The position numbers and the translations under genes were made by a program. Below are positions 46,168 through 57,408 of a stretch of 64,000 nucleotides of DNA, piece after piece. Source of the stretch: Porpolomopsis calyptriformis (taxonomy: Eukaryota; Basidiomycota; Agaricomycetes; Agaricales; Hygrophoraceae); the NCBI GenBank assembly GCA_951640195.1, contig OX621170.1, positions 2,046,001 to 2,110,000 on the forward strand, in the 5' to 3' direction. The notes under the pieces were generated by a model that ran no database searches, was not told the DNA's origin, and worked only from the letters and a program-made list of their open reading frames with translations. Every line of letters begins with the position of its first letter. Within the stretch, counting starts at the first letter, position 1.

Positions 46168-48020
46168 CTATACAGTAGACATGCTGCTATGAACCGGAGG
46201 GAGATTCCTGAAAAAGTTGTTGTTGTGTAACGGAGCCATGCAAGAGTCGCAGTATGGAAAGTTGCTTACCCCTCTTAGCTCTGAATAGGTAGAGAAAAGT
46301 TCCAATGCCCTCTTCCATTGTGGGGAGGATTGCAAGCCACAGGCTAGTTTCCCAATTGGATCCTGCATCATGAAATCATTCGCTGTCCGATATCCATGCT
46401 CGACCCATCTGAACAGCCCTCCAGCTGCATATTGTGTACACGAAACACGGGTCTCGTGTGCCTGCACCTTGGTGTTGGAGTGACAGAATATTGCGGAAGG
46501 AATAAGCACCGTGGAACCGGGGGGAAACTCTATCGCCAACTTAATATCCCAAAGTAAAAGGTGGCCTCCTTTTTTTGGATCAAAGTCTCCTAATGCAGTA
46601 ATAGCACACCACCCAAAGGCAAGGTTCGAGAAGTCGCGATGAGGCAGACATATCGTCTTAGGACCAAAGTTGAAGGTCATAGCACTCCAGACGCTATTTT
46701 TGAAGTTCATCCTAAGCTGTGGATGGTGGCCTAGGAGCCCCGACATCGTGGTAGAGTAGTACTTGTACAGGCGTGGTGCCCAAGCTGCAAACAGCCCATT
46801 CGAGAACCCTGCTATCCTTTGGATGGCAGAGCATTGTATCAAATCCATCATGACCGCGTGATTGTTATATGTAAGGCCAAGATTTCCTGGAACCTTTACG
46901 AAAATGTTCCAAGATCGTGATTAAAATAACATAGCGGCAGAGGAAAAGTATACTGTACTTTTTGTCCTCCTCCGAATGAAAAACCGCAGGCGAGGGATGG
47001 AGAGCGGCACCAGCGGTGGGATGCATCCTTTGCAGAAAATTCACAAAGCCCCCGAGCTTCTGAGATTCTTTGGGCAGCCTCATTGTGTATGATTTCCCAT
47101 TCAGGAGACTGGGGACGTCCACCTAGAAGAGCTACCACACGCCCCTCAGAATCGAGGATTGGCGTCGCACGACTAGCAGTACATTTTCACCGAATCAGAT
47201 CGAGAATCTTGTTTGATTGGGTAAAAATCGACCTACATGCCATCCCATTCCTGGATTCTAAACCCAAATTGGGGTGCGTTTCTCAACACATCCTCCAGAG
47301 AATACTCCTTTATCTCGATCCTCTTGCTCTTCTCTGACTGCAGAGCTGTGAACCCAGGGCCAGTCACAGGAAGGGTCTCCATTGCTACCATGGTTGATAT
47401 TGGGGTGGATGACGCGATGTGTTTCAGTCTGACGTTGGTAGGCTTGATGCATCCCACTTTTATCGTGTGGAGGGATGCTTCCTGCCGTTGCTCCCTGCGA
47501 TGCTTGTGGCTTGATTTCTTTGACCTCTTCACAGTTGAAGTTGTTCGAGGGTGACCTTTGACGGAGGGAATACTCTTCCTTACATGCAGGGGGGAAAGGG
47601 GGGGGTTTAGTCCCTTATTGGCCAGTATGTTCGTACCTGTGATCATTGGTAAGAGGTTGGCTTTCTTTGTTCCCCAGCATGTATCTCCTGGATGTCCTGT
47701 ATAGGAATGTTATGTTTTCATTTAATAGTTATGATATTTCTGCCTTACCATCGAGATTGTTGGCTCCCATCATATATGACATATCGCCTACCGGAGGAGG
47801 CTGATTATAGGGCAAAAATGCCTGCCCTTCAGTTGGGTCATAGTCTGGATGCTGCTTGATGTCAATTGCAGCTTGGAGGCGAGGGAGGAGGAGGATGTTG
47901 GTCTGGATCGGTATGCCAGAAGCTTCCAACAATGTGTTACTGCGTAGCAAATCCTTTAATGTTAGCCATGAGTCAATGCATTCATTGTGGAACTTGTGGG
48001 GTTCCTCTCACAGGCATTTC
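46168..48020 (-). CDS. TET/JBP-like Fe(II)/2-oxoglutarate dioxygenase, right copy, metal ligands intact
   Basis: Same exon structure as the left copy, on the minus strand: first readable exon 47950-47729 region, then 47640-47237, about 47170-46960 and 46870-46168. The catalytic exon has HRDFSNLAFGWCAITALG with the HxD iron motif intact, GGHLLLWDIKLAIEFPPGST, and the distal CHSNTKVQAHETR (His and 2-oxoglutarate-binding Arg). Family knowledge: TET/JBP enzymes hydroxylate methylated or unmodified pyrimidines in DNA and are expanded in Agaricomycetes, often beside KDZ transposons; no KDZ transposase is visible in this window. The 5' end is again unclear and abuts the retroelement remnant. This is the better candidate for an active enzyme. 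Confidence 0.75.
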
Positions 48021-48092
48021 ACTTTAAGAATGGGTAGTACTTGACGACTTTGCAACTCACAGTGGGCTTCAACTTAGACTCACGTGACACAC

Positions 48093-49030
48093 ATTTTTTT
48101 TTTTTTTTGTATTCAGCATTTATATACCGCAACAAGCAAACGTACGTGCTAAGACGCGGTGGCTGGTTATCTATGACCAGCCCTGCTACTTTGTTTATAT
48201 ACATATGAGGGGGTCAATCCCTGGGGCTTTGGGTGACGCAGTGAGTTTCGTGATTTGTGGGTTGAGTTGGGTGTTTTCTTATTGTGCTTGAGTTGCACCG
48301 TTTTCGGCATTTGGGGATGTGGCCATAGATTGGCCTTCCTGGGCTAGGTTGCCCTCGGTTGTGTCGTTATCCTGTTGGACTGGGACTGTGGGTTCTTCAT
48401 CGAATGTGGGGGGTTTGGGTTTGGCATAGGGTCTGCCTGTCTTGGTGAACGCTCCAGATTTGAGTATGAACGTGGCGAGGGCGTCTACGCCTTTTTCTGT
48501 ACCCACGATCTCTGGCAGTGAGATATTTCTTGATGCTTTCCGGAGGAGGTTTTGGTGTTCGTCGCATTGCGGGCACTCTTGTATTATGTGTTCTCACGTT
48601 TGTAACCCGTCTAAAGGGTCCCTTGTGGGCACCCTGAGTGCAGTAAAGCAATGCTTCTTGACGTGTGTGTGGCCCTTAGTGATGTAGCATCTCCCCTATA
48701 GGTGTACTACCTGGACCAGGTCGACGTAAGTCTCCCTAATTGGTGTGGCAAAGAAACCAGTGGTCCAAAGACCTCCCAGCTAGATACAGTCCAATAGCAG
48801 AGTTGGTCATTATGACCTCCCTAAAGGGTACAGGTGGGGATCACACCCAGCTGCACACACACATGGACACTAACCACTGCACCGACGTGGTAACAACATG
48901 GATGGGTACGCTCTGCCTTTCTCAGAGACCCACCGGTGATGGATTTTGACCTCTCGAGCCCAACCAGGGATTTTCTCCCTAGTTGGCTATGGCCCAGTGA
49001 ATGACTCCAGGGCAACGTGACGCACATTTC
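48093..49030 (-). mobile_element. Non-LTR retroelement remnant, right copy
   Basis: Mirror of 452-1353, poly(T) at 48094-48108 on the plus strand. It keeps about 35 bp lost in the left copy, so the peptide reads on as LPEIVGTEKGVDALATFIL. Polymerase III-like boxes are conserved (about 48836-48889). Confidence 0.5.
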
Positions 49031-49529
49031 TGTAGAAAGGCTGTAGAAAGGAATGTTTCGATTAACGTTCCTTTCTTTCTTTGCCTCCAGTCCCAGTTCA
49101 GTTCCAGTTCAGTTAATCAGTATCGATGACTTGGCCTACTAAGCTGCAGTAGCTGAGAATACTATCCAAATACATGACGGGAGAGGAGAAAGATTGATCG
49201 TGAATGAGAAGGAACAGGCAAGGTGCGGATCAGAGTCAACGGCGGGAATGAGGATGGGTGTGGGCGAATAGGCAGGGCCTAATACCGTATTGCGAACAAC
49301 ATACCACCGATATATAAATACCAGATTTTGACCAATAAATGCTGGCCTCTGCTGCACTGAACTTGGAAGAAGCTTGTAAAAGATGATGCTCAGGCTTGCA
49401 ACAAAGGAAGGTCTTATCTGTTGATCACACAGAGGATACTATCGAACACTGCCCCATGCTCAGGAGGCAACTTGTATCAAAGGAAGATGTGGTACAATAT
49501 AGTTGTATACATGGGCAGGTCCACACCAC
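49031..49529. other. Spacer downstream of the large Cys-rich gene
   Basis: No gene supported on either strand; the long plus-strand open frame starting at 49396 is antisense to the gene that ends at 49530. Confidence 0.4.
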
Positions 49530-52521
49530 TCATGTTGACTGGGTTTCGCCCACCTTCTTCCTTCTACCTTCCTTCCACTTAGCATGTGCCCAGGCATCAG
49601 GTGGCACAGGGAACGGCAAAATACAGTACTTGTATGGCCGCAAGTGCTTTTTGTCACAGTCCTGTACAAAGTTAGGTCGACGAACCTTCTGCACACGTGA
49701 CTTGCAGAATCCACATGAAAGGCGGCACCAATCGCCCTTCTTATCAAGCATACTTGATGTTACAAAACAGCCCACACCACATGTCGGACATGCTGGAGGA
49801 TCCAATCCCCATGGGCAGTCCTCGTTGGAGAGCGCGAATTGCGTGACGGAAATGTCACCTCCTGATTCCGATTCCAATCCCTTCCATGCACGAATGAGCA
49901 GGACGGGTGTGTGTGAGAGGATGTCTACTCGGTCAAATGACCGATGCAGCGCTTCCTCCACATCCTGCACGTTCTTCTCTTGCTGAAGGAATGCCAGCTC
50001 AATGAATAACGGCAATGCAGATGTAACTTTGATAGGCGATAACACCTTTGCGGAGAATCCAATGACCCAAGTGAAGATATTACTAGAAGGAGGGATAAAA
50101 CGGTTTATTGATTGTTGGGTAGAAGTCGCAAAGGGGAAGGGGAAGAGGGAAATCCTGCATACCTTTCAACCAGGGACTTCCACGACTGTAGACTTCCCTC
50201 ATGGTGAAATGTGTGCCCACAGCACAGGGCAATCAAGCCCTTTATTGATGGGTTCTGTATAAACACGGGATCATATGCATCCTGCATAGTAGCGTGTAGA
50301 ATCTGGGGAAACCGGTTCCAGTTCAGTTCCAGTTCGATGATAGCATCTTCTTATGAAGTCCTCCAACAACTACTTACTTCGGTGATGTGGGCGTGGCGGT
50401 TGGTTTTGGCCCCTGGGAATGCGTAGACTAATTCCCCCATTTGAACTGTAGTATGGCCTCCAAGGACGACAAGGACTACTGAGTTTGGGAATCGCTTTAT
50501 CCACTCCACCGCTTGTGAGCGCAATGTTTTGAGAGTGTGTCCATTATTCAAGTAAACGTATATAGTCCGGAGCTGTTTATAGAATACTATAAGCCTAGAT
50601 CGCTCGGTCATTCGAGGAAACGTCCCTCACCTGGTCATCCTGCTTGTGCTTGTAAAAGTCTTGCAATCGCCCTGCGATATTCGGGGCGGTTAGTGTCTCT
50701 TTGACCATTCTTGCCTCACATGTGTATATGTGGATGTAGAGGAGGGGAGTTATAACCCTCCCCCCATGGAAGAATGATTTTATTCGTGAGTTGATTGTAT
50801 ACTGAAGAAGGAAAATCAGTGGTGTTGTCTTGCATGAAGTAGATCCAAACCTTGGGAAGTATTCTTTTGAGGCAACAATGCCTCAGGCAGTACCATGGAG
50901 TTCCCTCAGGAACATCCCACTGGACACACGCAGTCGAGTCCGAGGAAACACACAGCATGACACCACACCCTGGTTCACTGCATACCACAAATGACCCACC
51001 ATCACTACAATATTGGCAAAACTATCCAAAACATGCAGCATATTAGCGGGACTCATAATAAATTATTTTTCCTCCCCTCTTCTTACCATCTTTGCTGACC
51101 CCTTGCCTTGTGCTTCATCATCATCTTGAGATGATGATGCCATTTCCGACGTCAGTTTATCCATGTTCTCCAATGAATGGAGAAAGTCTTCGCCAGGGTT
51201 TCCTGGCAGTGCATCCGTGATGCAGGTTGACGTGTGAAACCCATAGCGCCGTCGCTTCACTGCACGGCCACCTGCAGCAGCCTTCCTCTTCCTCTTCTCA
51301 GGCACACGGTTGGAAGTCTGTTTTTTCGTCACTCCACTTGATGAACTCCTCCTCTCTGCACCCACATGCTTCGCATTGGGTTGAGATGGTGGATCCAGGG
51401 AGGGGGAGGATGCAGGCAACGGATGGTTGTTGATTGAAGATGATGCTGTGAGCATCGGATCAATGCTGAAGTTTTCATCCTGAAGTGGAGGTGATGTCGG
51501 CTTGCCTCTGTTCGAGCTGGTTGCTTTGTTTAAAAAGAGTGTGTAATGTCAACAACTGTTCATCAAAGAAACAATGTAGGATGATGTACATGGAATGTTT
51601 GCCAAGTTACTGAGGTTGAAATTGAACTCGGGCTGGTTCTCTGCTATACTGCCGCGCATCACAGCAGCAGGTTGATTAGCTGTATCCTTGGCTGGGGTGG
51701 CAGGGTTGGCAGGGGTGGCAGGTTTGGCAGGGGCGGTGGATTTGGCTGGGGGGGCGAATTTGGCTGGGGGGGCGGATTTGGCTGGGGCAGCAGGGTTGGT
51801 GGTGGTGGCAGGTTTGGCTGGGGTGGTGGTTTGGGCTCGGGCGGCGGGTTTGGCAGGGGCGGTGGGTTTGGCTGGGGTGGTGGGTTTGGATGCAAGAATG
51901 GGCTGGGCTGGGGCGGTGGCTTGGTTGCCGGTATTTTCAAATGTTGCGAGCGTTAGTTTGTTTCCGACTTGCACCTGTTCCAATGCTGCCAACAATGGCT
52001 CTAGACTACCACAGAATGTGGGTCATTATGCTATGCCACAGATCAGATCCAATACATACCTGTGTGAGTCGGCCTTGTCTTTCGTGAGATCGATGGGCTG
52101 AGATGTGGAGGTAGATGGAGATGGAGCCGACTGGTGGGTCTGTTCACCTACTTGGCGCTCTTGGCCAGGATCGGAAGGAGGCTGGGTGGCTTGGGTAAGG
52201 GGTGGTTGGTGGATGAGGGCGTTTGGCTGTGTGCTAGTTGGTGATGATATGTTAATAAAGAGACATAAAGATATGTTTGTTTGTTTGTTCATACTCTATG
52301 CCGCGTGCAGAAATTTTAGGAGAAGGTGAGATGTTCAGGAAATCATTGGGATTCCAACCACCTTCATTGGGTTCAGGGGTATAGCGTGGTGAAGGTTGAT
52401 TGGTTGTGTGGCCTTGGGTCGGGGAGATATTCATCGGAGAGGGTGGGTTGCCTTGGGAGGAATCACTATCAGAGTAATTATCCCCATGAAAGTTGCTAGT
52501 CGCTGATTGTGTATGGGGCAT
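49530..52521 (-). CDS. Large Cys-rich, Pro/Ala-rich protein of unknown function
   Basis: ATG at 52521 (MPHTQSATSNFHGDNYSDSD). Further exons in order: a Thr/Pro/Ser-rich part, PIDLTKDKAD, a long Pro-Ala-Lys low-complexity stretch (PAKPA-type, about 51930-51660), a basic patch PEKRKRKAAAGGRAVKRRRY that looks like a bipartite nuclear signal, a Cys-rich exon CSEPGCGVMLCVSSDSTACV with WYCLRHCC, then AVEWIKRFPNSVVLVVLGGH, GLIALCCGHTFHHEGSL, and a last exon LPLFIELAFLQQEKNVQDVE with paired Cys motifs CPTCGVGC and CRLSCGFCKSR. At least seven exons, about 800 residues. Probably nuclear and zinc-binding. I do not recognise the family. It is divergent from the Ulp1-like gene at 52927. Confidence 0.55.
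51660..51940. repeat. GGCAGGGGTGGC-type short tandem repeat coding for Pro-Ala-Lys
   Basis: About 280 bp of imperfect TTGGCTGGGGCGGCGGG / TTGGCAGGGGTGGCAGG units of about 24 bp. On the minus strand these encode PAKPAxPAKPT-type protein. Confidence 0.85.
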
Positions 52522-52576
52522 TGCGGCTAATCGTGTATGAAAAGTCTGTTGTAACGGCGCTAAGGAAAAAGAGACT

Positions 52577-52740
52577 CACGTGATTTGATTTTTTTTTTTT
52601 TTTGAATTCAGCAAATGTATGCGCTAAGATGCACTAGTTAGTTCTATATTACTATACACAACCAACTCTGAAACTTTGTTCGCAGCCTTATAAGTGGGTT
52701 ATCCCAGGGCTTTGGGTCACGCAGTGAGTTTCATGAGCTG
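52577..52740 (-). mobile_element. 3' end of another LINE/SINE-like element
   Basis: On the minus strand: TTTGGGTCACGCAGTGAG-complement through a CTTAGCGCATACATTTGCTGAATTC block into A15 and CACGTGAGTCTC. The end resembles the tail of the 452-1353 element (GCTGAAATC-A20-ATGTGTGTCACGTGAGTC) but is diverged. Confidence 0.5.
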
Positions 52741-52926
52741 TGTCGTGATTTGATTTAATCAACAGGTAAACGAAGGCTGCAAGAAGTGAAGTAAAGTGAA
52801 CTGGTGGCTAGTCCTATAAGGATTTCTAGGAAACCCCGAAGCCTCACATAGAGTCGCTTTGTGAGGTGAGTGTTTATGTGTGGGTTCCGTTAGTGTACGC
52901 GAATCAACTTAAGCTGGAATTAAGGA

Positions 52927-54534
52927 ATGGCTGAAGTTTTCGCCAATGATGAAAGCCTCTGGAATCAGTCGACAACCCCCCCTGTTAGGGAGTTCACTAA
53001 ATGGACCTTTGGACATAATTTCATCTGGATAGGCACGATATGCTGCGAATTGCATAATGATGGCCTCCCAGCATTCGAGCTTGCGCTCTTTGATGCGCAC
53101 TACATGTATTGGCATACAAGTGCTACTGGCCAGTACAACCATAGCTACAACTACCACACTTGGTTGCGTGCTGCCATAGAAGACTACTTCAAGGGGGTGA
53201 AGGGGCGTAATTTGCGCTCGCCTGAAGTCCTCACCCCATGGCTATGGCGAACATTCTGTGGATGCACCCATATCCCAGAGGGCCGCAATGACTTTATGGA
53301 ACTCATTAAGAGATATGGTGCCTGGAAGGATGAAGGCATGCCTGCACCCTCCCTGGACGGTGAGTGTAATGAGATATTTATTCACGCTTCGATTTTAATT
53401 TTAATTGACACGCAGAGTGGGAAAGGGCTTTAAAAACCCCCAGTGTCCAGCTTTATCTGCCCAGGTGGCTAGAAATTTCAAAAGACCACCTAGGCTTCCC
53501 AGAGAAAAAGAGAAGACTTTACGCCTGGCAATTCCATGTGTTTTTGCGAGCATGCCCAAGCAGTACTATTGCAGCTGGTAAGACATTGCGTTTTCTCTGC
53601 TTGTTGAAGGCTAACTATTTGGTGTAAAAGAGGCAAACAAACTATTGAAATTTGTCGACACCCCGATCTATGCCTTTTTCTCCAAGAAAGAGCGTTCCAC
53701 AATGCCTTGGATACGTCTGCTTGCAGACCCATCCTTGGTATGCTCACGCTCCACCTCCCTTGTTGACCACAAAGCTCTACAAAAGCTTAACCCAGGCGCC
53801 GAATTGGATGACTCTATCCTAGGCTCATACATTGATCTCTGTCGGGCTCAGAATAAGGATAAAGAAGTAAAACTGATATCGACATATTTCTGGCCTCAGG
53901 TATCAAACCTAGACCACAAGGATTATGGTGGCACAACAAGGTTGCTCTCTGCAGAGTTGGTAAGCCCTTTTCCCAAACGTTTCCTTCCTTCCATCGATCT
54001 GATAGGTTACCAAGAATAGCCAAAAGGTCAAACGTGGATGGTATGCAGCTGCTTTGTCCTCCATCAATGAGACGTTGGAAACCTTGAAGTCCCTTTATAT
54101 CCCCGTAAACCAAAACCAAAATCACTGGCTGCTGCTGAGGATGAACTTCACGGATCGACGCTGGGAGTTCTATGATAGTATGACTGCATGCGGAAATGCG
54201 AAGACCCGGGCAGGCATTATTAAAGTGAGATTTTCAAGCCACAGAGTTCCTGATTAAATGCTGACAGGCATCGAAAAAGGCTGTCAGCGATTATCTCACC
54301 ACTGAGGTGAATTATAATCTCTCTGGGTGGAATTGCGAAACAGATATGTCCGTGCTGCAACAAAAAGGGTTCACAGATTGCGGGGTGTATACCTGTCAAT
54401 ATCTCAAGTGGCTGGTCAACGGTATGGCTATACCTTCAGTTTTGGAAGAGGCTGATGTTGCTGATTTTCGGAATATGATGATCATGGAGCTGGTTTCTGG
54501 GAAGCTTAGGATTGGCGATCGCAAGGAATCTTAA
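52927..54534 (+). CDS. Ulp1/C48-like cysteine peptidase
   Basis: ATG at 52927 (MAEVFANDESLWNQSTTPPV). Introns at about 53361-53416, 53579-53631, 53960-54004 and 54223-54268 keep the frame. An N-terminal region of about 250 residues has WLWRTFCGCTHIPEGRNDFM and FFSKKERSTMPWIRLL, of unknown role. The C-terminal catalytic part has YIPVNQNQNHWLLLRM (His), RRWEFYDSMTA (Asp), and QKGFTDCGVYTCQYLKW (Gln and Cys), the H-D-Q-C order of SUMO/NEDD8-type C48 peptidases. Ends TAA at 54532. No stop or missing catalytic residue, so likely active. The gene is divergent from the large Cys-rich gene, separated by about 400 bp containing a LINE tail. Confidence 0.8.
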
Positions 54535-54668
54535 TATACACTCGCTGTACTATTCACCTGGTTTTTGTCTGAAGATGGGGTAGCTTTATTAGCTGTGATA
54601 GCATTCAGCATTCGTTCAGCATTCGTTCATTCAGCCATTCTATTCATTTGTGCATTGCAACCTCGTCT

Positions 54669-56760
54669 TCATTTCATCATGTCCTCAACATACTTATGAA
54701 AGTTGTGCATGGCACCTTTGGAAACGAGGGCGTGTATGCCTTTGAACGTTCTCTTCATGAAAACCAACTCGTCGTTGTCCTCAAACATAGCGAAATTTGC
54801 CAAGTCTTGTCGCTTTTTCCACTCCATCACCAGATTCTTGATCTAGTCAGAAAAATGGATGGATGCAATACCCCCATATTCGACAGAAAGACATACCACA
54901 TCTACATCAAAGTGTGACAAATCGACCCATATGCCTTTCTTGTTGTATCCTTTCGTTGCATCCGATAGATCAAGGAGGTGGGTTGTGAGGTCATCTGTAT
55001 TATCGCTGAGTCGCTGAAGGAGCAATTTCACCCAACGTGGGATGGGTTCTGGTTCTAGCTTATCGTGACCATTATCCATGACCTAGAAGAAAAAGGATGG
55101 CTACCGTCACCATCCATCTGGACTTGTACTCCGAATGACTCGAATGCAAGCCTGATACCCACCAGAGTGGTGTCTGTAGCGCGCCCCTTCCTTCGTATCC
55201 TAGGAGACATACATATAAGCATACACGAGGCACATGATGCGGAAAATACAATACCCTTTTCCTTTTCTCAACCTCTATTTCTGGATCCGGACCTACAAGC
55301 AGGCTTTTCGATTTCAATTTTTCTGGACGAATTCTTGGATAAATCACCCTTGCTTCTGACTAGGTATGAAGAAGATAAGACCCACCTGCTGAGGATGATT
55401 CACTGCTTTCAGCTATCAGAGGGGCATCAGCTTCTTCCTAGCGTCTGCATCATCATCAAACTGGGGGGAAACACACAGATGGTATAGCTGAGAAGGGTAT
55501 ACGCTTTGCCAATGAGGGCTGCTTGGGGCGTCTTACCTGTACAAATCATTCAAATACGAACATAAAACTACAAACGAACCTGGAAGTCCTTGCCAGGAGA
55601 AGCAGGTAGTGACTTTGCTGAGACGCCTGCTTCTGCTTCTGGTTTTGTATTTGCTTGAATTCTCTGTGTATAGTGAATATGACGCCATTGAAAAATACCA
55701 TAGTCGGTACCTTTCTCGTGGCCTTTTTTCTGGGGACATCACCCCCCGTTAATGCAGGGAGAGTCTGAAAGAAATCCGTAGGGCAAGATGCAACCCTCTC
55801 TCCACTCCTCAGAATCCGTGCTTTGGGGAAATCATTAGATAATTCAACATGCTTGTCCTTGCATGGGCGTCCTCGCTTCCTTTTTGGAGCTCATGAAATT
55901 AATTGAATGATAAGTACTTAACAAGCTATCGAGTTAATATCAGGATCACACACCTTCACCTTCACCCTCACCTTGATCGTTATCATCTTGTTCATATTCG
56001 TGTTCGTGTTCATATCCAGGTCCAAGTTCAAGCTCAGGTACATGCTCAAGTTCCACGGAGGAGATCGCGACAGCCTCCAAACGATTGGTGAACCCAAATA
56101 AGATGCAGTCTGCTTTGAAACTGTCAAGCCAGGTGGCGCAATTCGATTGGTCACTGAAAGGATCAATGGATTTTAGGACTTGGGGAAGCCAGTAAAATTC
56201 TTTGCTCTGCTTCCAGGATAAAATGTCTGGGTATACAGGCGTTTATTACTCAAGCCTAGCCTTGAAAATATCGATATCTCACTATACCACCAGTATTGTC
56301 TAGAAGAATAATGGCTTCTAAGCTCGGCTTCGAATGCTTTGAGTTTTTTGGGCTGGTGGGCCTTCCCTAGCTCCAGTCGAACACAGAACCGATGAACGAC
56401 ATCAGGAATCCAAAGACTACCAGACGCAGGCTTTTCTCTTTGCGCTTCCTTTATGATATACGTCCTAAGCATGCCATACCATACCATCAACTTTCCAAGA
56501 TGACTCCCTCCATCCTCTTTTTGAAATTGCAGCTGAAGCTGGCACAAGTCGATGATGGTGAATATTGGCCTCCACTTTATCGGGAGAGAACAAATATGTT
56601 GAGCCGCTTGGACTGACATGAGTCCATCCTGAGTGGTGTTTTTGATAAAGCATCGTGAGGATAGCGGAACCGTGGCCTGCGGAACCTTTCCAACAGGCCA
56701 CCAGCTAGTTTCGAGAGCATGCAAATCAGTCTCCATGGATTTTATCAAGAGATTTAGCAA
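54669..56760 (-). CDS. Unrecognised minus-strand gene
   Basis: ATG at 56760 (MLNLLIKSMETDLHALETSW). A long first exon includes PLSSRCFIKNTTQDGLMSVQ, IPDVVHRFCVRLELGKAHQP and FYPGSRAKNFTGFPKS; the frame then continues IDPFSDQSNCATWLDSFKAD and an acidic tail VELEHVPELELGPGYEHEHE with GEGEGEG, the last encoded by a CCTTCA/CCTCA simple repeat at about 55950-55975. After introns come a segment with RKVPTMVFFNGVIFTIHREF, MDGDGSHPFSS, PIPRWVKLLLQRLSDNTDDL, and a final exon KGIHALVSKGAMHNFHKYVE ending TGA at 54669. About 600 residues. No domain recognised. It faces the Ulp1-like gene tail to tail. Confidence 0.5.
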
Positions 56761-56984
56761 GATGCACTAAAGTGATTGGGGCAAGTATGGTTTGTTTGTC
56801 AAGATTTATCAGCTATCTCACCCTGGGCACGCCTGCTATACTTCACTGCATATACCGTATTGAGTCGATGGAGCTGTAGGTTGAGCTAAAAAGTAGAGGA
56901 CAACTGTGGAATAACACTGCGCCATTCGATCCTGATCCTGCCACCTTCTTCCACCTGCCCTTCTCCCTTGCATTCACTTAGAGG

Positions 56985-57290
56985 CCTGGCTGAAATAAAT
57001 GCATTCCGTTTGAAGCAAAGGTTGGGGAGCAGTCTAACAGAGTTTCAGTGTACTCCTCTGAACCGAACCGCTCTGTTCCGAACAGAGTGTACTTGGTTAA
57101 AAGGTGGTGATACATTGTGGTGTAGTGAAGCTAAGAGGCAAGAACCAGGCTGACCAAAGGTGAACGGTAACATAGCGCTGTGTAGCACTGACTAATTGCA
57201 TAACGCATGCAGCGTTCGCTGACAGGACATGAACCTACCACGGTCTGAGAATTAAGGGGCGAGAAAACCAAGCCAATCGACAGTGAGCGT
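56985..57290. repeat. Diverged third fragment of segment B repeat
   Basis: Matches 5985-6360 in order: GTTTCAGTGTACTCCTCTGAACC, the palindrome CTCTGTTCCGAACAGAG (57070-57086), GTGTACTTG, AACCAAGCCAATCGACAG. More diverged than the two main copies, so an older copy of this repeat family. Confidence 0.7.
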
Positions 57291-57337
57291 GGGCAGAGCT
57301 CATTTGCCACAAGCCACAATAATCGTGGCATCCACAC

Positions 57338-57344
57338 TATAAAA
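57338..57344 (+). promoter_or_regulatory. TATA box of the F-box gene
   Basis: TATAAAA about 65 bp before the ATG at 57409, followed by a pyrimidine-rich leader (TTTTTTCTCGACCCC, CTCCACTTTCTCCC) typical of fungal core promoters. Confidence 0.6.
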
Positions 57345-57408
57345 TCCCCTCATTTTTTCTCGACCCCAATTCTCCACTTTCTCCCTAAGCCACCACCCAC
57401 CATCCATC

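Larger units (their letters stand above)
43800..49488. repeat. Segmental duplication A, right copy (inverted)
   Basis: Reverse complement of 1-5633. It begins at AAAAGAACCCCCC inside the first exon of the alpha-kinase and continues at least to 49488, where the left copy leaves the window. Because the kinase exon is whole here, this copy preserves the undisrupted arrangement at its inner end. Confidence 0.93.

Noticed and set aside
49396..49986. 196-codon plus-strand ORF
   Set aside because: It is the complement of the last exon of the Cys-rich minus-strand gene, whose CxxC pairs make the minus strand the coding one.
51672..52101. Glycine/tryptophan-rich plus-strand open frames
   Set aside because: They are antisense to the Pro-Ala-Lys repeat of the minus-strand gene and arise from its GGC/TGG simple repeat.
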